NCBI RefSeq assembly: GCF_963555915.1 | Contig: NZ_CAUVXL010000146.1 | Span: 1 to 39,839 of the forward strand | Reading direction: 5' to 3' | Length of the DNA: 39,839 nt | Origin: Protofrankia sp963555915 | GTDB taxonomy: Bacteria; Actinomycetota; Actinomycetes; Frankiales; Frankiaceae | In this document: one piece after another, positions 1 through 7,129 of the stretch | Position numbering within the stretch: the first letter of the stretch is position 1 | How the letters are laid out: every line of letters begins with the position of its first letter | Notes under the pieces: model-generated | The model's database searches: none | Seen by the model: only the letters and a program-made list of their open reading frames with translations | What the model was told of the DNA's origin: nothing | Program-made: the position numbers and the translations under genes

Positions 1-1187
1 GGTGGCGCCCGGTCATGGTCCACACCGACTTGGCGATTCGGATTCCGGTGTCCAACGGTGACCGGGTCTCCTTCGCCGAAACGTTCCCCCGGATTCGCAC
101 GATCCGGTCGGACCGGTGGGGCGACCAGCTGCGGATCGAGCTGCTCTACGGCCAGACCCCCGAGCTGTGGGCGGAGCAGGCCGACGCGCTGCGCCACGCG
201 TTCCGGGCTCGGTCGTGTCGGATCCGGTCCGATCGGGTGGGGTTCATCTGGGTGGACTTCGCCCGCCGCGATCCCCTCGCCGTTCCCATCCCCCCGTTCG
301 ACCTCGACGGTCCCGATGCCGACGGAACCGGCGATGGCGACGATGACGGTCCGGTGGACCTGTCCGGCATTCCGATCGGCCGCCGGGAGGACGGCGAGCT
401 GTGGCGGCTGCCGGTCCGCGGCGCCCATGTCCTGATCGCCGGAGCCACCGGGGCGGGGAAGAGCGCGGCGGTGTGGGCGATGATCCGCGGGCTTGCCCCG
501 GCGGTCCGCGCCGGCCTCGTCGAACTGTGGGTCGCCGACCCGAAGGGTGGGATGGAACTGGCCTTTGGGCAGGCGATGTTCTCCCGGTTCGCGACCGACA
601 CCGACAGTATCGCCGATCTCCTCGACGATGCGGTCACGGTCATGCGGAAACGGGCCGCCCGGCTGCGTGGGGTCAGCCGGTTGCACACCCCGACGACCGA
701 CGAACCGCTGATCGTGGTGATCGTCGATGAGATCGCCTCGCTGACCTCCTATGTCACCGACCGGGACCTCAAGCGGCGGCTGTCCGCGTCGTTGCCGCTG
801 CTGCTCTCCCAAGGCCGGGCCCCCGGCGTGGCGGTGATCGGTGCGGTGCAGGACCCCCGCAAAGAGGTACTGCCGTTCCGGGACCTGTTCCCGGTCCGGG
901 TCGCGCTGCGGATGACCGAAGCCGACCAGGTCGATCTCGTGCTCGGGGACGGTGCCCGCGACCGCGGGGCACGCGCCGACGAGATCGGCGAAGACATGCC
1001 CGGGGTCGGCTATGTGCTCCTGGACGGGCAGGCCGACCCGGTCCGGGTGCGGGCGGCCTGGGTCGACGACCCCGAGATTGCACGGATGGCCCGTCGGTAT
1101 CCGGTACCGGCGGTCGCCGAACTGCTCGATCTGGTCGGTGACGGTCCGGACGGCTGGACCCCGGATGTGGACGGGCGGGCGGCATGA
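1..1187 (+). CDS. FtsK/SpoIIIE-family DNA translocase (TraSA/TraB-like), 5' end outside window
   Basis: Hexameric ATPase that pumps double-stranded DNA from cell to cell in AICE conjugation, acting at the membrane. Counted from the ATG at 15, a Walker A motif GATGAGKS lies near residues 143-150 (Lys149) and a Walker B stretch ending in VDE near 235-239. A VADPKGG segment between them is typical of the FtsK/SpoIIIE motor. The frame stays open upstream of that ATG and encodes W-R-P-V directly before it. Relatives carry such a W-x-x-V-M segment inside the protein, so the ATG is probably internal and the N-terminal membrane part lies off the window. The stop overlaps the next start as ATGA. Confidence 0.9.
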   Translation, partial: WRPVMVHTDLAIRIPVSNGDRVSFAETFPRIRTIRSDRWGDQLRIELLYGQTPELWAEQADALRHAFRARSCRIRSDRVGFIWVDFARRDPLAVPIPPFDLDGPDADGTGDGDDDGPVDLSGIPIGRREDGELWRLPVRGAHVLIAGATGAGKSAAVWAMIRGLAPAVRAGLVELWVADPKGGMELAFGQAMFSRFATDTDSIADLLDDAVTVMRKRAARLRGVSRLHTPTTDEPLIVVIVDEIASLTSYVTDRDLKRRLSASLPLLLSQGRAPGVAVIGAVQDPRKEVLPFRDLFPVRVALRMTEADQVDLVLGDGARDRGARADEIGEDMPGVGYVLLDGQADPVRVRAAWVDDPEIARMARRYPVPAVAELLDLVGDGPDGWTPDVDGRAA

Positions 1188-1405
1188 CAGCCAGTCCGGA
1201 GGACTACGCCCCGGTGTATCCGCTGCCGGTCTGCGGCTGGTGCCGGCATCTGTGGGTGGCGCACTGGGCGGATGACGGCTGCCAGATACCGGCGGGGCGC
1301 GGGCGGGTGTGTGGCTGCCGGGAACCGCCACCCGACCGACCCGATTCCGACGATGACGGCCAGGACCACGACCACGACCATGGACAGGAGGACCGGGCGG
1401 CATGA
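1184..1405 (+). CDS. Small Cys/His-rich hypothetical protein of the AICE transfer-replication operon
   Basis: 73 residues, not assigned to a named family. The first half has a CGWC pair followed by two histidines, then a later Cys and a CGC pair, a spacing compatible with one zinc site. The tail is acidic and histidine-rich (DDDGQDHDHDHGQED). It is translationally coupled on both sides, with ATGA overlaps to the translocase stop and to the Rep start. That argues that it is a real gene. A role in transfer or replication control is inferred only from position. Confidence 0.65.
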   Translation: MTASPEDYAPVYPLPVCGWCRHLWVAHWADDGCQIPAGRGRVCGCREPPPDRPDSDDDGQDHDHDHGQEDRAA

Positions 1406-3093
1406 CCACCCCGAGCACTCCGCCGGCGGAACCGCCGGCGGAACCGCCGGCGGGCAGCCGGGCCGCTCGCCTGCGCCAGCCACTGGCCCGCCACGTCCTG
1501 GAGGCGGTCGCGGCGGAAAACGGGGTGTGCATCCGCCCGTTGGCGATGCGCCGCGTGGACATGGTTACCGGGGAAACCGAGATCATCCCGATGGCGTGTG
1601 GGGCCACCCTCGCGAGCAAGTGTCCGCCGTGTGCGGAGCGTGCCCGCAAGCTCCGGATGGCGCAGTGCAAGGCCGGGTGGCATCTCGATGACGAACCACT
1701 CCCCGACCCCGACCCGCCGACCGACGATGCGAAGACCCTGGTCCAGCTCCGGGCGGATCTCGAAGCGGTCCGCACCGACGCTGTGACCGGCCACGATGTC
1801 GATCAGATCGGTGAAGTGGACGATCTGATCTCGCAGGTGGACGCGGCGTTGGCAGACCTCGGTGTGCGCGGCAAGACCGCGCCGGACAACCGCGACCGGC
1901 CACGACGGACCCGGTCGACGAAACGGCGCCAGGATGCCCCGGATCTGCCCCGGTTGCCGGTGGATCGGCGCACGGTGGGGCGGACGTTCACCGGGTCGGA
2001 CGGGATGGTGTGGCGGCCGTCGATGTTCCTCACCCTCACCTGCGACTCGTACGGGCGGGTCACGTCGGAGGGCACCCCGGTGGACCCGGACGGTTACGAC
2101 TACCGGCGGGCGGCCCGTGACGCGATCCATTTTCCCAAACTGGTTGATCGGTTTTGGCAGAATCTGCGCCGGGCGGTGGGTTACGACGTCCAGTACTTCG
2201 CCTGCCTGGAACCGCAACGGCGGTTGGCGCCTCATTTGCATGCGGCGATGCGCGGCACGATCCCGCGGGTCCTGCTCCGGCAAGTGGCGGCGGCGAGCTA
2301 TCACCAGGTCTGGTGGCCGGCCTGCGACCGGCCGATCTACGCCCCGGACCGGCTGCCCGTCTGGGACGACGACACGGGCGGCTACACCGACCCGGACTCG
2401 GGGGCGCCGCTGCCGACCTGGGATGAGGCGCTCGACGCGATCGGCGACGATGTCGAACCCGTGCACGTCGTCCGGTTCGGGGTCCAGGTCCGCGCCGACG
2501 GGGTGACCGCCAACGACCGCAACACCGGCCGGTTGATCGGCTACCTGACCAAATACCTGACGAAAAGTCTGGACACCTGCCACAACATCGCCACCGACGC
2601 GCAGCGAGCACACGTCGACCGGCTCGCCGATGCCCTGCGGTACGAACCGTGCTCGCCGGGCTGCGCGAACTGGCTGCGCTACGGCGTCCAACCGAAAAAC
2701 CCCCGCGGCGGGCTCGTGCCCGGACGGTGCAAGGGCAAGGTCCACCGGCGCGAAACCCTCGGCTTCGGCGGACGCCGCGTGCTGGTCTCGCGGAAGTGGT
2801 CCGGGAAAACCCTTGCCGACCACAAGGAAGATCGGAAAACGTGGATCCGGGAACAGCTCGCGGTCCTCGGCCACACCGGCACCGGGGACACCGGCGATGG
2901 CGGCCAGGGCGCCGCGCCCGACCGGGTCGTCTGGCAGCTCCTCCGGCCCGGTGATCCGGCGACCCCGCGCCGGGAACACCTGCTGCTGCGCGCGGTCGCG
3001 GATCGGCACCGTTGGCGCGCTCAACTTGATGCGGCTCGCGGTGATCCCCACCCGGTTTCGGCAACCGACCCGAGCATGCCCCGTGCGGCCTGA
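1402..3093 (+). CDS. Replication initiator protein, HUH rolling-circle type (RepSA-like)
   Basis: 563 residues. This type nicks the element's origin and starts rolling-circle replication of the excised AICE. Visible motifs are a FLTLTCDS segment near residue 209 (motif I), the metal-binding HUH signature as H-L-H at 278-280, and a Y-L-T-K-Y-L-T-K stretch at 381-388 holding the likely nicking tyrosine and lysine. A CPPC pair near residue 75 and a later Cys-rich CSPGC segment may bind zinc. The start overlaps the previous stop as ATGA. The N-terminus has a short Pro-Ala-Glu repeat encoded by tandem GCGGAACCGCCG units. Length and layout fit pSAM2-type RepSA proteins. Confidence 0.92.
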   Translation: MTTPSTPPAEPPAEPPAGSRAARLRQPLARHVLEAVAAENGVCIRPLAMRRVDMVTGETEIIPMACGATLASKCPPCAERARKLRMAQCKAGWHLDDEPLPDPDPPTDDAKTLVQLRADLEAVRTDAVTGHDVDQIGEVDDLISQVDAALADLGVRGKTAPDNRDRPRRTRSTKRRQDAPDLPRLPVDRRTVGRTFTGSDGMVWRPSMFLTLTCDSYGRVTSEGTPVDPDGYDYRRAARDAIHFPKLVDRFWQNLRRAVGYDVQYFACLEPQRRLAPHLHAAMRGTIPRVLLRQVAAASYHQVWWPACDRPIYAPDRLPVWDDDTGGYTDPDSGAPLPTWDEALDAIGDDVEPVHVVRFGVQVRADGVTANDRNTGRLIGYLTKYLTKSLDTCHNIATDAQRAHVDRLADALRYEPCSPGCANWLRYGVQPKNPRGGLVPGRCKGKVHRRETLGFGGRRVLVSRKWSGKTLADHKEDRKTWIREQLAVLGHTGTGDTGDGGQGAAPDRVVWQLLRPGDPATPRREHLLLRAVADRHRWRAQLDAARGDPHPVSATDPSMPRAA

Positions 3094-3112
3094 CCCGACG
3101 ACCGGAGGAACC

Positions 3113-3307
3113 GTGCACAAGCTCCTTCTCACCCCCACGGAAGCCGCCGAGCTGCTCGGCGTGAGCCGCACCACCCTGTACGAGCTGCTGAATGCCGGTC
3201 AGATCGAATCCGTCCGGATCGGGCGGGCACGGCGGATCCCGCGGGCCGCACTCGTCACCTACGTCGATCGGCTCCGCGGGCTCTCCGACGGGGAGGCGGC
3301 AGCATGA
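3113..3307 (+). CDS. xis: Excisionase / MerR-type helix-turn-helix DNA-binding protein
   Basis: 64 residues starting at a GTG, with GGAGGA at 3104-3109 four bases upstream; no ATG lies in a suitable place. The protein is one winged helix: L-T-P-T-E-A-A-E-L-L-G-V-S-R-T-T-L-Y-E-L then a G-R-A-R-R-I-P wing, typical of the excisionase/HTH_17 family that bends DNA at the attachment site and steers the integrase toward excision. Its place between Rep and integrase matches the int-xis-rep block of pSAM2 relatives. It begins 20 bases after the rep stop, so it is probably cotranscribed with rep. Confidence 0.9.
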   Translation: MHKLLLTPTEAAELLGVSRTTLYELLNAGQIESVRIGRARRIPRAALVTYVDRLRGLSDGEAAA

Positions 3308-3498
3308 CCACCCTCGCGCGGCGGCGGCGGGCTGGTGTTCGGCAACTCGCCCCGACCGGCCTGTTGGCCCGCGGTCCACCCGGGACACGTCGCAAACCGT
3401 CACAACAGAAAGATCGAATAAGCGGCCCCGGCGGGTGCTGGAACACCACACCGGGACCTCGATCCGCACCCTTCCACTACAAGGAGCGCAGACCGTGA
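3304..3498 (+). CDS. Doubtful 64-residue basic ORF between excisionase and the next gene
   Basis: The start overlaps the excisionase stop as ATGA and the stop overlaps the next ATG as TGATG, which is the coupling pattern of a real operon gene. Against this, the product is Arg/Pro/Gly-rich with no recognisable fold, and its third codon positions are less GC-rich than in neighbouring genes. It could be noncoding spacer that happens to stay open. No function is proposed. Confidence 0.28.
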   Translation: MTTLARRRRAGVRQLAPTGLLARGPPGTRRKPSQQKDRISGPGGCWNTTPGPRSAPFHYKERRP

Positions 3499-3830
3499 TG
3501 CCTATCATTCCGCCTGACCTCGACCCACCGCGCGACCCCTCCGACGGACAGCCCTTTGTCCGCCTCGACACCCCCGGCCACGGCTACTACGAGATGACCG
3601 TCAAGCCGGGCGCCGACCCCTTTGAGGTCGCCCGGACCGCCGTCACGATCCCCACCGACGCGGTCTTCATCGAAGCCCTCGGGGATGTCGACGTCGTCTT
3701 GGTGTTCCGCGCGTTCCCGGGCACGGCGTTTCCGGCAACTCCCCCATCACACGGGCCTGGTCCGGCCGGTGGCTGGGTACCCGACGTTCTCCCGTATCGG
3801 ACGGTTCCCGCCCAGCACCAGCCGCACTGA
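3498..3830 (+). CDS. Small AICE-associated hypothetical protein
   Basis: About 110 residues from the ATG at 3498 (a GTG at 3495 is also possible), with AAGGAG at 3481-3486 as ribosome site. The middle (FVRLDTPGHGYYEMTVKPG, then an alternating hydrophobic VFIEALGDVDVVLVFRAFP) looks like a small alpha/beta domain. The C-terminal third is Pro/Gly-rich and probably disordered. Short proteins at this position between excisionase and integrase are common in actinomycete elements, but I cannot name the family. A regulatory or maintenance role is a guess from position. Confidence 0.6.
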   Translation: MPIIPPDLDPPRDPSDGQPFVRLDTPGHGYYEMTVKPGADPFEVARTAVTIPTDAVFIEALGDVDVVLVFRAFPGTAFPATPPSHGPGPAGGWVPDVLPYRTVPAQHQPH

Positions 3831-3866
3831 CCGGTACCCGCGGTCCTTCGCACCCACCCCATTTCT

Positions 3867-3952
3867 TTTCCGTTCCTCTGGTAGGCGCACTACCTGCCGG
3901 GGAGCCGGACGGGTCCAGGGTCGGCGAAGCCGATCACGTAGTGACGCGTAGC
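3867..3952. repeat. Hairpin-dense region and left arm of an imperfect inverted repeat flanking gap 1
   Basis: Four tight hairpins lie head to tail: 3880-3894 (GGTAG/CTACC), 3897-3908 (CCGG/CCGG), 3921-3933 (TCGGC/GCCGA) and 3934-3944 (TCAC/GTGA). Bases 3868-3922 also match the reverse complement of 4335-4390 at roughly 70 percent, so the gap is bracketed by an inverted repeat. Such structure beside rep and int could be a replication origin, a transfer site or a small structured RNA. Confidence 0.6.
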
Positions 3953-4334
3953 NNNNNNNNNNNNNNNNNNNNNNNNNNNNNNNNNNNNNNNNNNNNNNNN
4001 NNNNNNNNNNNNNNNNNNNNNNNNNNNNNNNNNNNNNNNNNNNNNNNNNNNNNNNNNNNNNNNNNNNNNNNNNNNNNNNNNNNNNNNNNNNNNNNNNNNN
4101 NNNNNNNNNNNNNNNNNNNNNNNNNNNNNNNNNNNNNNNNNNNNNNNNNNNNNNNNNNNNNNNNNNNNNNNNNNNNNNNNNNNNNNNNNNNNNNNNNNNN
4201 NNNNNNNNNNNNNNNNNNNNNNNNNNNNNNNNNNNNNNNNNNNNNNNNNNNNNNNNNNNNNNNNNNNNNNNNNNNNNNNNNNNNNNNNNNNNNNNNNNNN
4301 NNNNNNNNNNNNNNNNNNNNNNNNNNNNNNNNNN
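3953..4334. other. Assembly gap 1 (382 N)
   Basis: Unresolved bases inside the AICE, between the small ORF ending at 3830 and the integrase. Both sides are structured and inverted relative to one another, so the assembly probably broke in a palindromic or repeated segment. The true length and content are unknown. Confidence 0.95.
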
Positions 4335-4391
4335 GCCCTGGATGCGGCCGGTTTCCCGGCAGACCCTTCCGCGCCCAGAGGACCGGAACAG
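4335..4391. repeat. Right arm of the inverted repeat flanking gap 1
   Basis: Reads on the minus strand like the segment at 3868-3922 on the plus strand; the shared blocks are TCCTCTGG, CTGCCGGG and TCCAGGG. It holds its own hairpin GCCGG-TTTC-CCGGC at 4347-4360, at the place matching the CCGG/CCGG hairpin of the left arm, so structure as well as sequence is kept. It ends about 75 bases before the integrase start. Confidence 0.6.
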
Positions 4392-4464
4392 CCCCGACCG
4401 TCGGACGCCACGTCCCCGAGGATTCCCTTCCCTCGCAATCTTTCGGCAAGGAGCTGAACCCACC

Positions 4465-5718
4465 ATGCCCAGCAACAACGGACCGGCGAACGGCCGGCGC
4501 AAGGAACGCACCAAGCGCGCCAACGGCCAGGGCTCGATCTACCAGCGAGCCGACGGTATGTGGGTGGGCGCGGCGTATGTGCTGATGCCCGACAGCACGA
4601 CGAAGCGGCGGCCCGTCTACGGCCGGTCCGAAGAGATCGTCCGGACAAAGCTCACCGAGCTTCAGGCCAACTCCGACCAGGGCATCCCGGCGGATGCCAC
4701 CGGGTGGACGGTCGAGAAGTATCTGACGTACTGGCTCGCGCACACGGTGAGGCCCGCTGTGAAGCCTGCGACCTACCACGGATACGAGATGATGGTTCGA
4801 GTTCACATCTCCCCTGGCATCGGGAAGAAGCGCCTTAACAAGTTGACCGCCGCCGACGTCCGCCTGTTCCTACGACGGCTTGAAAAGACCTGCCTGTGCT
4901 GCAAGCACGGACGGGACAACGCACGACCGGCGAAGAGGCAACGATGCTGCGCGGTGGGCCGGTGCTGCGAGTCGGTGCCGTCCCGGCGGCTCGTGCAACA
5001 GGTGCATTCGGTCCTCCGCAACGGGCTGCAAGCGGCGGTCCGCGAGGAACTGCTTCGCCGTAACGTAGCCAAGCTCGTACAGGTGACAGCGCCCAGGTAC
5101 GGGATCAATCGGGGCCTGACCGTCGACCAGGCTCGGGCACTGCTCGATGCGGCGGAGGGCAACCGGCTACGGACTCTTGTCGTGATGGCGCTCTTCCTGG
5201 GCCTGCGGCGCGGCGAGCTACTCGGGCTCCAATGGTCCGACATCGACATGACGCGCGGCACACTCACCGTCAACCAGACCCTTCAGCGAATCGGCGGCGC
5301 CCTGCGACTCGTCCCGCCGAAGACGGAAACCTCGGAACGGACGCTGCCGCTGCTCGGCATCGTGACGGATGCGTTGGAGCAACATCGCAAGGCGCAGGAC
5401 GCGGAGCGCATGGCGGCCGGTGAACGCTGGCAGGAGTCCGGTCACATCTTCACCACAAAGATCGGTACTGTGATCGAACCAGGGAACCTGCGCAGAACCT
5501 GGGAGCCGCTGCGCCGGGCGGCCGGGCTCGACGGGGTCGTGTTTCATGGCCTGCGGCACACCTGCGTGACGCTCCTACTTGATCTCGGTGTGCCGCCTCA
5601 CACCGTCCGGGACATCGCGGGGCACTCGGCGATCGAGGTCACCATGACGATCTACGCACACTCGTCCATGGCGGAGAAACGCGCGGCGTTGCGGAAACTC
5701 GACGATCAAATGAGCTGA
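4465..5718 (+). CDS. int: Tyrosine site-specific integrase of the AICE
   Basis: 417 residues. Integrates and excises the element at a tRNA attachment site by strand exchange through a 3'-phosphotyrosine. All catalytic residues are visible: Arg248 in GLRRGEL, His361 and Arg364 in HGLRHT, His387 in AGHS, and the nucleophile Tyr397 in MTIYAHSS. An SAM-like core-binding domain precedes them, carrying a Cys-rich insert (C-L-C-C ... C-C-A-V-G-R-C-C) near residues 145-170. The ATG at 4465 is chosen because AAGGAG lies at 4448-4453; an upstream in-frame ATG at 4342 gives a Pro/Arg-rich extension unlike the family. The tRNA 3' end begins about 157 bases after the stop, the usual int-att layout. Confidence 0.96.
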   Translation: MPSNNGPANGRRKERTKRANGQGSIYQRADGMWVGAAYVLMPDSTTKRRPVYGRSEEIVRTKLTELQANSDQGIPADATGWTVEKYLTYWLAHTVRPAVKPATYHGYEMMVRVHISPGIGKKRLNKLTAADVRLFLRRLEKTCLCCKHGRDNARPAKRQRCCAVGRCCESVPSRRLVQQVHSVLRNGLQAAVREELLRRNVAKLVQVTAPRYGINRGLTVDQARALLDAAEGNRLRTLVVMALFLGLRRGELLGLQWSDIDMTRGTLTVNQTLQRIGGALRLVPPKTETSERTLPLLGIVTDALEQHRKAQDAERMAAGERWQESGHIFTTKIGTVIEPGNLRRTWEPLRRAAGLDGVVFHGLRHTCVTLLLDLGVPPHTVRDIAGHSAIEVTMTIYAHSSMAEKRAALRKLDDQMS

Positions 5719-5723
5719 AGTGC

Positions 5724-5745
5724 GTTGCTACACAGGTTGCTACAC
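5724..5745. repeat. Direct repeat GTTGCTACAC, possible integrase arm-type site
   Basis: Two exact copies of a 10-base word (5724-5733 and 5736-5745), 12 bases apart, lie just after the integrase stop and before the tRNA 3' end. Short direct repeats here commonly serve as arm-binding sites for integrase or excisionase. This role is inferred from position only. Confidence 0.4.
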
Positions 5746-5875
5746 CTGGACGATTTCCGGGCCGCGGAAGCGCCGCAGACGCACCGTGGGGGTTCGGGGG
5801 GGCTCGGCCACCCGGCGGACATCGCGGCTGGTGGCGGGCTTGATCGGAGATCAACGAGCATGCGGAACCAGCTCG

Positions 5876-5919
5876 TGGGCGCGGCAGGGATCGAACCTGC
5901 GACCACTCGCTTGTAAGGC
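5876..5919 (-). tRNA. tRNA-Val(TAC), 3' part (attachment-site side)
   Basis: Read on the minus strand: the last two bases of the 5' anticodon-stem strand (GC), the loop CTTACAA with anticodon TAC, the 3' stem strand GCGAG, a five-base variable loop, T stem GCAGG/CCTGC around TTCGATC, acceptor strand CGCGCCC and discriminator A. CCA is not encoded. The 5' part falls in gap 2. Its 3' end faces the integrase gene, so this segment should contain the AICE attachment core. Confidence 0.88.
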
Positions 5920-6426
5920 NNNNNNNNNNNNNNNNNNNNNNNNNNNNNNNNNNNNNNNNNNNNNNNNNNNNNNNNNNNNNNNNNNNNNNNNNNNNNNNNN
6001 NNNNNNNNNNNNNNNNNNNNNNNNNNNNNNNNNNNNNNNNNNNNNNNNNNNNNNNNNNNNNNNNNNNNNNNNNNNNNNNNNNNNNNNNNNNNNNNNNNNN
6101 NNNNNNNNNNNNNNNNNNNNNNNNNNNNNNNNNNNNNNNNNNNNNNNNNNNNNNNNNNNNNNNNNNNNNNNNNNNNNNNNNNNNNNNNNNNNNNNNNNNN
6201 NNNNNNNNNNNNNNNNNNNNNNNNNNNNNNNNNNNNNNNNNNNNNNNNNNNNNNNNNNNNNNNNNNNNNNNNNNNNNNNNNNNNNNNNNNNNNNNNNNNN
6301 NNNNNNNNNNNNNNNNNNNNNNNNNNNNNNNNNNNNNNNNNNNNNNNNNNNNNNNNNNNNNNNNNNNNNNNNNNNNNNNNNNNNNNNNNNNNNNNNNNNN
6401 NNNNNNNNNNNNNNNNNNNNNNNNNN
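5920..6426. other. Assembly gap 2 (507 N)
   Basis: Unresolved bases that begin and end inside tRNA-Val-like sequence. The visible halves on the two sides would join to one perfect tRNA with no base missing, so the gap may hide tandem tRNA copies, an insertion within the gene, or be a scaffolding artefact. Confidence 0.95.
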
Positions 6427-6454
6427 GAGCGCTCTCCCGCTGAGCTACGCGCCC
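6427..6454 (-). tRNA. tRNA 5' part, matching tRNA-Val(TAC)
   Basis: Read on the minus strand from 6454: acceptor GGGCGCG, TA, D stem GCTC/GAGC around AGCGGGA, one G, then CTC as the first three bases of the anticodon stem, where the gap begins. The acceptor strand pairs perfectly with CGCGCCC at 5877-5883, and CTC plus GC (5918-5919) would pair with GCGAG. It is either the same gene as the 3' part or another copy in a tRNA cluster. Confidence 0.85.
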
Positions 6455-6603
6455 CGGGCTCTCGTAAGAGTACGCAACATCGCGCCGTTGTGGGGAACCG
6501 GGGTGAGGAACCGGCGTGGGACCGGACTCCGCGCCGGCATGTGTTCCCCGCGACGTCCGACGGCGACGTCCACCCAGTCAGGTAGACGAGCCGGTGTCGG
6601 CGC

Positions 6604-6972
6604 TCAGGTCACGGCCCGGCCCAGTACCCGTGCGAGCGCGGCCTCAACCTCGTCGCTGAGACTGGGGGATGCGGCTACGGGCTGCCCAGGTCCGCTCCCC
6701 CGCGACACCCGCGGATCGGAAACCGAAAGATCCTCGGCGGCCGAAGCCGGCGAGACCTCCCGGCCGCAGTCCCGGCACGAGACGGCACCCAGGGCCTTGG
6801 CCAGATGCGTGGAGCCGCAGCCAGCGCACCGGTCAAGAATGTCCGACCATCCTGTCACCAGCTGGCACGGCGGACAGAACAGAACCTGTTCACCTTCGAC
6901 TACCGCCCGTCGCCACGGACTGGATCCGCGCGCGGGATCGGTCTGGCGGATGTGACAACGAAAACACGGCAT
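6604..6972 (-). CDS. Double zinc-ribbon protein of unknown function
   Basis: About 122 residues. Four CxxC knuckles are visible in order: CFRC, CPPC, CAGC and CRDC, enough for two zinc ribbons. A Ser/Pro-rich linker and a short C-terminal helix (SDEVEAALARVLGRAV) follow. The ATG at 6972 gives the compact start M-P-C-F-R-C; no strong ribosome site is seen, only GAGGGAG about 11 bases further up. It lies downstream of ahpE on the same strand, separated by 157 bases that hold a 59-bp tandem repeat, so cotranscription is uncertain. A nucleic-acid-binding or adaptor role is possible but unproven. Confidence 0.65.
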   Translation of the reverse strand: MPCFRCHIRQTDPARGSSPWRRAVVEGEQVLFCPPCQLVTGWSDILDRCAGCGSTHLAKALGAVSCRDCGREVSPASAAEDLSVSDPRVSRGSGPGQPVAASPSLSDEVEAALARVLGRAVT

Positions 6973-7006
6973 CGTGCAAGCACTAACTCCCTCACGTTCC
7001 CCCGAA

Positions 7007-7124
7007 GCCTCCGGGTGCGCGAAAAACCACAATCGCACACCCTTTGGCCAACCAGCCCCCTCAAGGCCTCCGGGTGCGCGAAAAACCACAATCGCACACC
7101 CTTTGGCCAACCAGCCCCCTCGAG
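7007..7124. repeat. 59-bp tandem direct repeat, two near-identical copies
   Basis: Units at 7007-7065 and 7066-7124 differ only near the end (CAAG versus CGAG). Each contains GCGCGAAAAACCACAATC and GCACACCCTTTGGCCAACC. A few bases of a third unit (CGAAGCCTCC) precede the first. The pair lies between the ahpE stop and the zinc-ribbon start, both on the minus strand. Confidence 0.9.
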
Positions 7125-7129
7125 GCGGA

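Larger units (their letters stand above)
1..5919. mobile_element. AICE (actinomycete integrative and conjugative element), integrase end, partial
   Basis: The order FtsK-type translocase, small ORF, HUH Rep, excisionase, small ORFs, tyrosine integrase, tRNA 3' end is the standard replication-transfer-integration core of pSAM2-like AICEs. The integrase sits next to a tRNA-Val 3' half, as expected for an attachment site in a tRNA gene. The element continues to the left beyond the window, so its other attachment site and its regulators are not seen. Most of the genes overlap or nearly touch, which suggests one transcript reading toward the tRNA. Gap 1 lies inside it, so a gene could be hidden there. 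The family assignment follows from gene order and motifs; mobility is inferred. Confidence 0.88.

Noticed and set aside
1204..3174. A 656-codon open frame on the minus strand opposite rep
   Set aside because: It is Arg/Pro/Gly/Val-rich with no motifs and mirrors the third-position GC bias of the real rep gene, which has clear HUH motifs and operon coupling.
5720..5919. Plus-strand frames ending in ARQGSNLRPLACK or GAAGIEPATTRL
   Set aside because: These are the familiar false peptides made by translating the antisense of a tRNA 3' half; the tRNA explains the sequence.
5876..6454. Group I intron in the tRNA anticodon stem
   Set aside because: The visible upstream half ends in C rather than U, the break falls in the stem rather than the loop, and the inserted bases are unknown; tandem tRNAs or an assembly artefact are simpler.
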